From: Comamonas granuli NBRC 101663
Lineage (GTDB): Bacteria > Pseudomonadota > Gammaproteobacteria > Burkholderiales > Burkholderiaceae_C
Assembly (NCBI RefSeq): GCF_000739995.1
Contig: NZ_BBJX01000013.1
Span: 1-64,000, forward strand
Length of the DNA: 64,000 nt
Direction of reading: 5' to 3'
Under the pieces are notes generated by a model. It saw nothing but the letters and a program-made list of their open reading frames with translations, searched no databases and was not told the DNA's origin. A program made the translations under genes and the position numbers. Shown here piece after piece: positions 62,069 through 64,000 of this stretch. The stretch's first letter is position 1; every line of letters starts with the position of its first letter.

Positions 62069-63142
62069 ATGAGCAAAGCACTGCGCCTGTCCGAGAAGTG
62101 GTTTCGCCGCGGCCTGTGGCTGGTGGCGGTGGTGTTTGCCGGTTTTTTGATCGGCCTGGGCGGCACCATCGTGGGCGATCTGCCCAAGGTCGAGACGCCG
62201 CTGCAGATGGACGACTTCCTGGACAAGCCGGTGGCCCAGGCATTGCGTGAGCAGGTGCGCACGGCCCAGCAGGCGCAGCAGGATGCCCAGGCCGCGCTGG
62301 AGCAGGCCCAGTTGCAGCGCAGCAAGGCGCGCAGCGAAAGCCAGGCAGCGCGTGAGACCTTCAACAACTGGCTGGCCGCGCGCAGCGTGACGCAGCGCGC
62401 CGAGCACGACCCCGAGGTGCTGGCGCGCACCCAGGCGCTCGATGCCCTCAAGCAGGCCGAGCGCGGCACGCAGCAGGCCGTCGAGGCGCAGCAGCAGGCG
62501 CTGCTCGATGCGCGCCAGGCGGCTGCGGCGGCGCAGCAGCAGCTCAACAAGCTCGAATCGGCGGCCTCCGAAAAACTGCACGCCGAGCGCCGCAAGGTGG
62601 AACTGCGCGTATTCCTCTACCGCCTGGCGCTCACGCTGCCGCTGCTGGTGGCGGCCGGCTGGCTGTTCGTGAAGAAGCGCAAGGGCACCTACTGGCCCTT
62701 TGTCTGGGGCTTCATCTTCTTCGCGCTGTTCGCCTTCTTCGTCGAGCTCGTGCCCTACCTGCCGAGCTATGGCGGCTACGTGCGCTACATCGTGGGCATC
62801 GCCGTGACTGCGCTGGTGGGGCGCTACGCCATCCTGGCGCTGAACCGTTACCTGGAGCGCCAGAAGCAGGCCGAGGCCTTGCCCGACCAGGAGCGGCGCA
62901 AGGAGCTGGGCTACGACGTGGCCCTGGCGCGCCTGGCCAAGAACGTGTGTCCCGGCTGCGAGCGGCCCGTGGACCTGAAGAACGAGGCCATCGATTTCTG
63001 CCCGCATTGCGGCATCGGCCTGTTCGACCGCTGCGGCCACTGCCGCACGCGCAAGAGCGCGTTTGCCCGCTTCTGCCACGCCTGCGGGACATCCAGCCAG
63101 AAGGCAGGGTCTGCGCCTACATTGCCTGCCGACCCGGCGTGA
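62069..63142 (+). CDS. Membrane protein with coiled coil and C-terminal zinc ribbons
   Basis: I do not recognise a named family. The 357 residues comprise an N-terminal helix (~16-34), a long Gln/Ala/Arg-rich coiled coil (~55-180) that is probably periplasmic, three further membrane helices (~190-275), and a cytoplasmic C-terminus with two zinc ribbons: CPGCERPVDLKNEAIDFCPHCG and CGHCRTRKSAFARFCHACG (CxxC pairs). A sensory or scaffold role is conceivable. It precedes a DUF3597 gene by 80 bp. Confidence 0.75.
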   Translation: MSKALRLSEKWFRRGLWLVAVVFAGFLIGLGGTIVGDLPKVETPLQMDDFLDKPVAQALREQVRTAQQAQQDAQAALEQAQLQRSKARSESQAARETFNNWLAARSVTQRAEHDPEVLARTQALDALKQAERGTQQAVEAQQQALLDARQAAAAAQQQLNKLESAASEKLHAERRKVELRVFLYRLALTLPLLVAAGWLFVKKRKGTYWPFVWGFIFFALFAFFVELVPYLPSYGGYVRYIVGIAVTALVGRYAILALNRYLERQKQAEALPDQERRKELGYDVALARLAKNVCPGCERPVDLKNEAIDFCPHCGIGLFDRCGHCRTRKSAFARFCHACGTSSQKAGSAPTLPADPA

Positions 63143-63222
63143 TAGAAAGGGCGCGGGCACTCGGTGGCTTGCGCGCCAGGGGGCTCGTCCGCATCCTGTT
63201 CAACATTACCTTGGGAGCAGTC

Positions 63223-63612
63223 ATGGGTTTTTTCTCCAACATCTTTGCCAAGATCTTCCCGTCGGCCAAAGCCGCCGAAGTCGTCGTAGCGCCACCGCCC
63301 GCCGCTCCGGCTGCCGCGGCAGCGCCTCCTGCCCCTTCGGCGCCACCGCCCATTCCGCTGGGGGATGTGGCCCCCATCCTGGATGCCATGCCGGGTGCCA
63401 AGGGGTTGAATTGGCGCACCTCCATCGTGGACTTGCTCAAGTTGCTGGGCCTGGACAGCAGCCTGGCGGCCCGCAAGGAACTGGCCCGCGAGTTGCTCTA
63501 CAACGGCAATGACGAGCCGGGCTCGGCCGCCTGGAACATCTGGCTGCACAAGCAGGTGATGCGCAGCATCGCCGCCAACGGCGGCACGCTGCCGCCCGAA
63601 CTGCGCGACTGA
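63223..63612 (+). CDS. DUF3597 family protein
   Basis: The 129-residue protein starts MGFFSNIFAKIFPSAKAAEV, has a Pro/Ala-rich linker, then the DUF3597 domain: VAPILDAMPGAKGLNWRTSI, VDLLKLLGLDSSLAARKELA and SAAWNIWLHKQVMRSIAANG. The domain has a LysM-associated-like helical fold of unknown function. ATG at 63223 follows TTGGGAGCAG. Confidence 0.85.
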   Translation: MGFFSNIFAKIFPSAKAAEVVVAPPPAAPAAAAAPPAPSAPPPIPLGDVAPILDAMPGAKGLNWRTSIVDLLKLLGLDSSLAARKELARELLYNGNDEPGSAAWNIWLHKQVMRSIAANGGTLPPELRD

Positions 63613-63681
63613 ACCGCGCTGCGCGCCGCGCTCGGCGCGCCTGTGAGTCCCTGTACCCAGACAAGGCCGCGGCGCGGACCG

Positions 63682-63774
63682 CTGGCTGAGGGCGTACCCG
63701 CAGCAGCAGGTCAATACGTGGAACTACATGCAGGCAATCCCGATGGAGTAACTGCACGAATGGCGCCGCCCGGG
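63682..63774 (+). other. Possible gene remnant between the DUF3597 and binding-protein genes
   Basis: An open stretch reads WLRAYPQQQVNTWNYMQAIP then ME-stop, and continues in the same frame as LHEWRRPGEAS-stop. Composition is protein-like, but there is no start codon with a ribosome site and no recognised family. It is a low-confidence decayed fragment. Confidence 0.25.
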
Positions 63775-63820
63775 TGAGGCGTCATAGGCTCTCGCACCCC
63801 TACAGCCACAGGAGACAGCG

Positions 63821-64000
63821 ATGAGTCAGCAGAGCGAATGGGCGTTGCGTGCAAGCCGTGCCCCGAACGACATCCCCGCATGGATCCGGCTGCGCCGGGC
63901 CCTGCTGCGCGCAGGAGGCATGGGCCTGGCCGCCACCGCGCTGGCGCTGCCCGTGTCCTGGGCCCGGGCGGCGGATATCGTCATCGGCCAGATCGCGCCG
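63821..64000 (+). CDS. ABC transporter periplasmic binding protein (Leu/Ile/Val type), 5' end only
   Basis: The first 60 codons are in the window. An Arg-rich N-region with RLRRALLRAGG (possible Tat-like twin Arg) precedes a hydrophobic signal core (MGLAATALALPVSWARA), then the mature start ADIVIGQIAP, which matches periplasmic binding-protein family 6 (LivJ-type) openings. A GGAGACAG site lies 5 bp before the ATG. The substrate cannot be inferred. Confidence 0.75.
   Translation, partial: MSQQSEWALRASRAPNDIPAWIRLRRALLRAGGMGLAATALALPVSWARAADIVIGQIAP

Overview
This window is GC-rich, densely packed bacterial chromosome. Gene content (PhaM-type PHB granule protein, OxyR/Dps pair, GlpSTPQUV glycerol ABC system, rplN-to-rplQ ribosomal block) and a dispersed palindromic repeat built around the core GATAGCTGCTTGCGCTTGAT point to Burkholderiales, most likely Comamonadaceae (Acidovorax-like). 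This placement is inference from gene content; no 16S gene is present.

Layout. 1-24.9 kb is core and housekeeping DNA: the end of a chemoreceptor gene; gph-rpe divergent from apaG; a CPA2 antiporter overlapping a YbdK-type ligase; thiL; an NhaR-like regulator divergent from a BI-1/YccA gene; a stress protein; pgpA-pncC; queA; an HD-GYP gene; recG; an EAL protein with a broken GGDEF site; oxyR-dps; ubiA; proC. 22.6-32.9 kb is a complete glycerol unit: glpK-glpR on the minus strand, divergent from glpS-T-P-Q-U-V and glpD. 32.9-41.9 kb is the spc/alpha ribosomal block (rplN to rplQ) with its own sigma70-like promoter, followed by initiator tRNA-fMet.

41.9-48.0 kb is a small genomic island integrated in the 3' end of tRNA-fMet. 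It is bounded by 46-bp direct repeats. It carries a frameshifted tyrosine recombinase, four TGTGCCC repeats at exact 11-bp spacing next to attL, a complete cusA-like HME-RND pump gene, and an in-frame chimera of an IS transposase with the tail of cusB plus a CusF-like copper-binding domain. Outside the island come a DUF2946-like protein and a PCu(A)C copper chaperone.

49.3-64 kb is phaM, a NarX/NarL-like two-component pair whose kinase gene has an in-frame amber stop, a chemoreceptor translationally coupled to a 1507-residue GGDEF-EAL protein, a D-amino-acid dehydrogenase-like gene behind a tandem glycine riboswitch, small envelope proteins, and the start of a periplasmic binding protein gene.

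The most unusual signals are: (1) the palindromic repeat family, about eleven copies, three of them apparently accommodated inside conserved genes (gph, thiL, pncC); (2) the transposase-CusB-CusF chimera in the tRNA-fMet island; (3) the probable attP arm-site array; (4) the nonsense codon splitting the sensor kinase; and (5) the glycine riboswitch upstream of an FAD amino-acid dehydrogenase instead of gcv genes.
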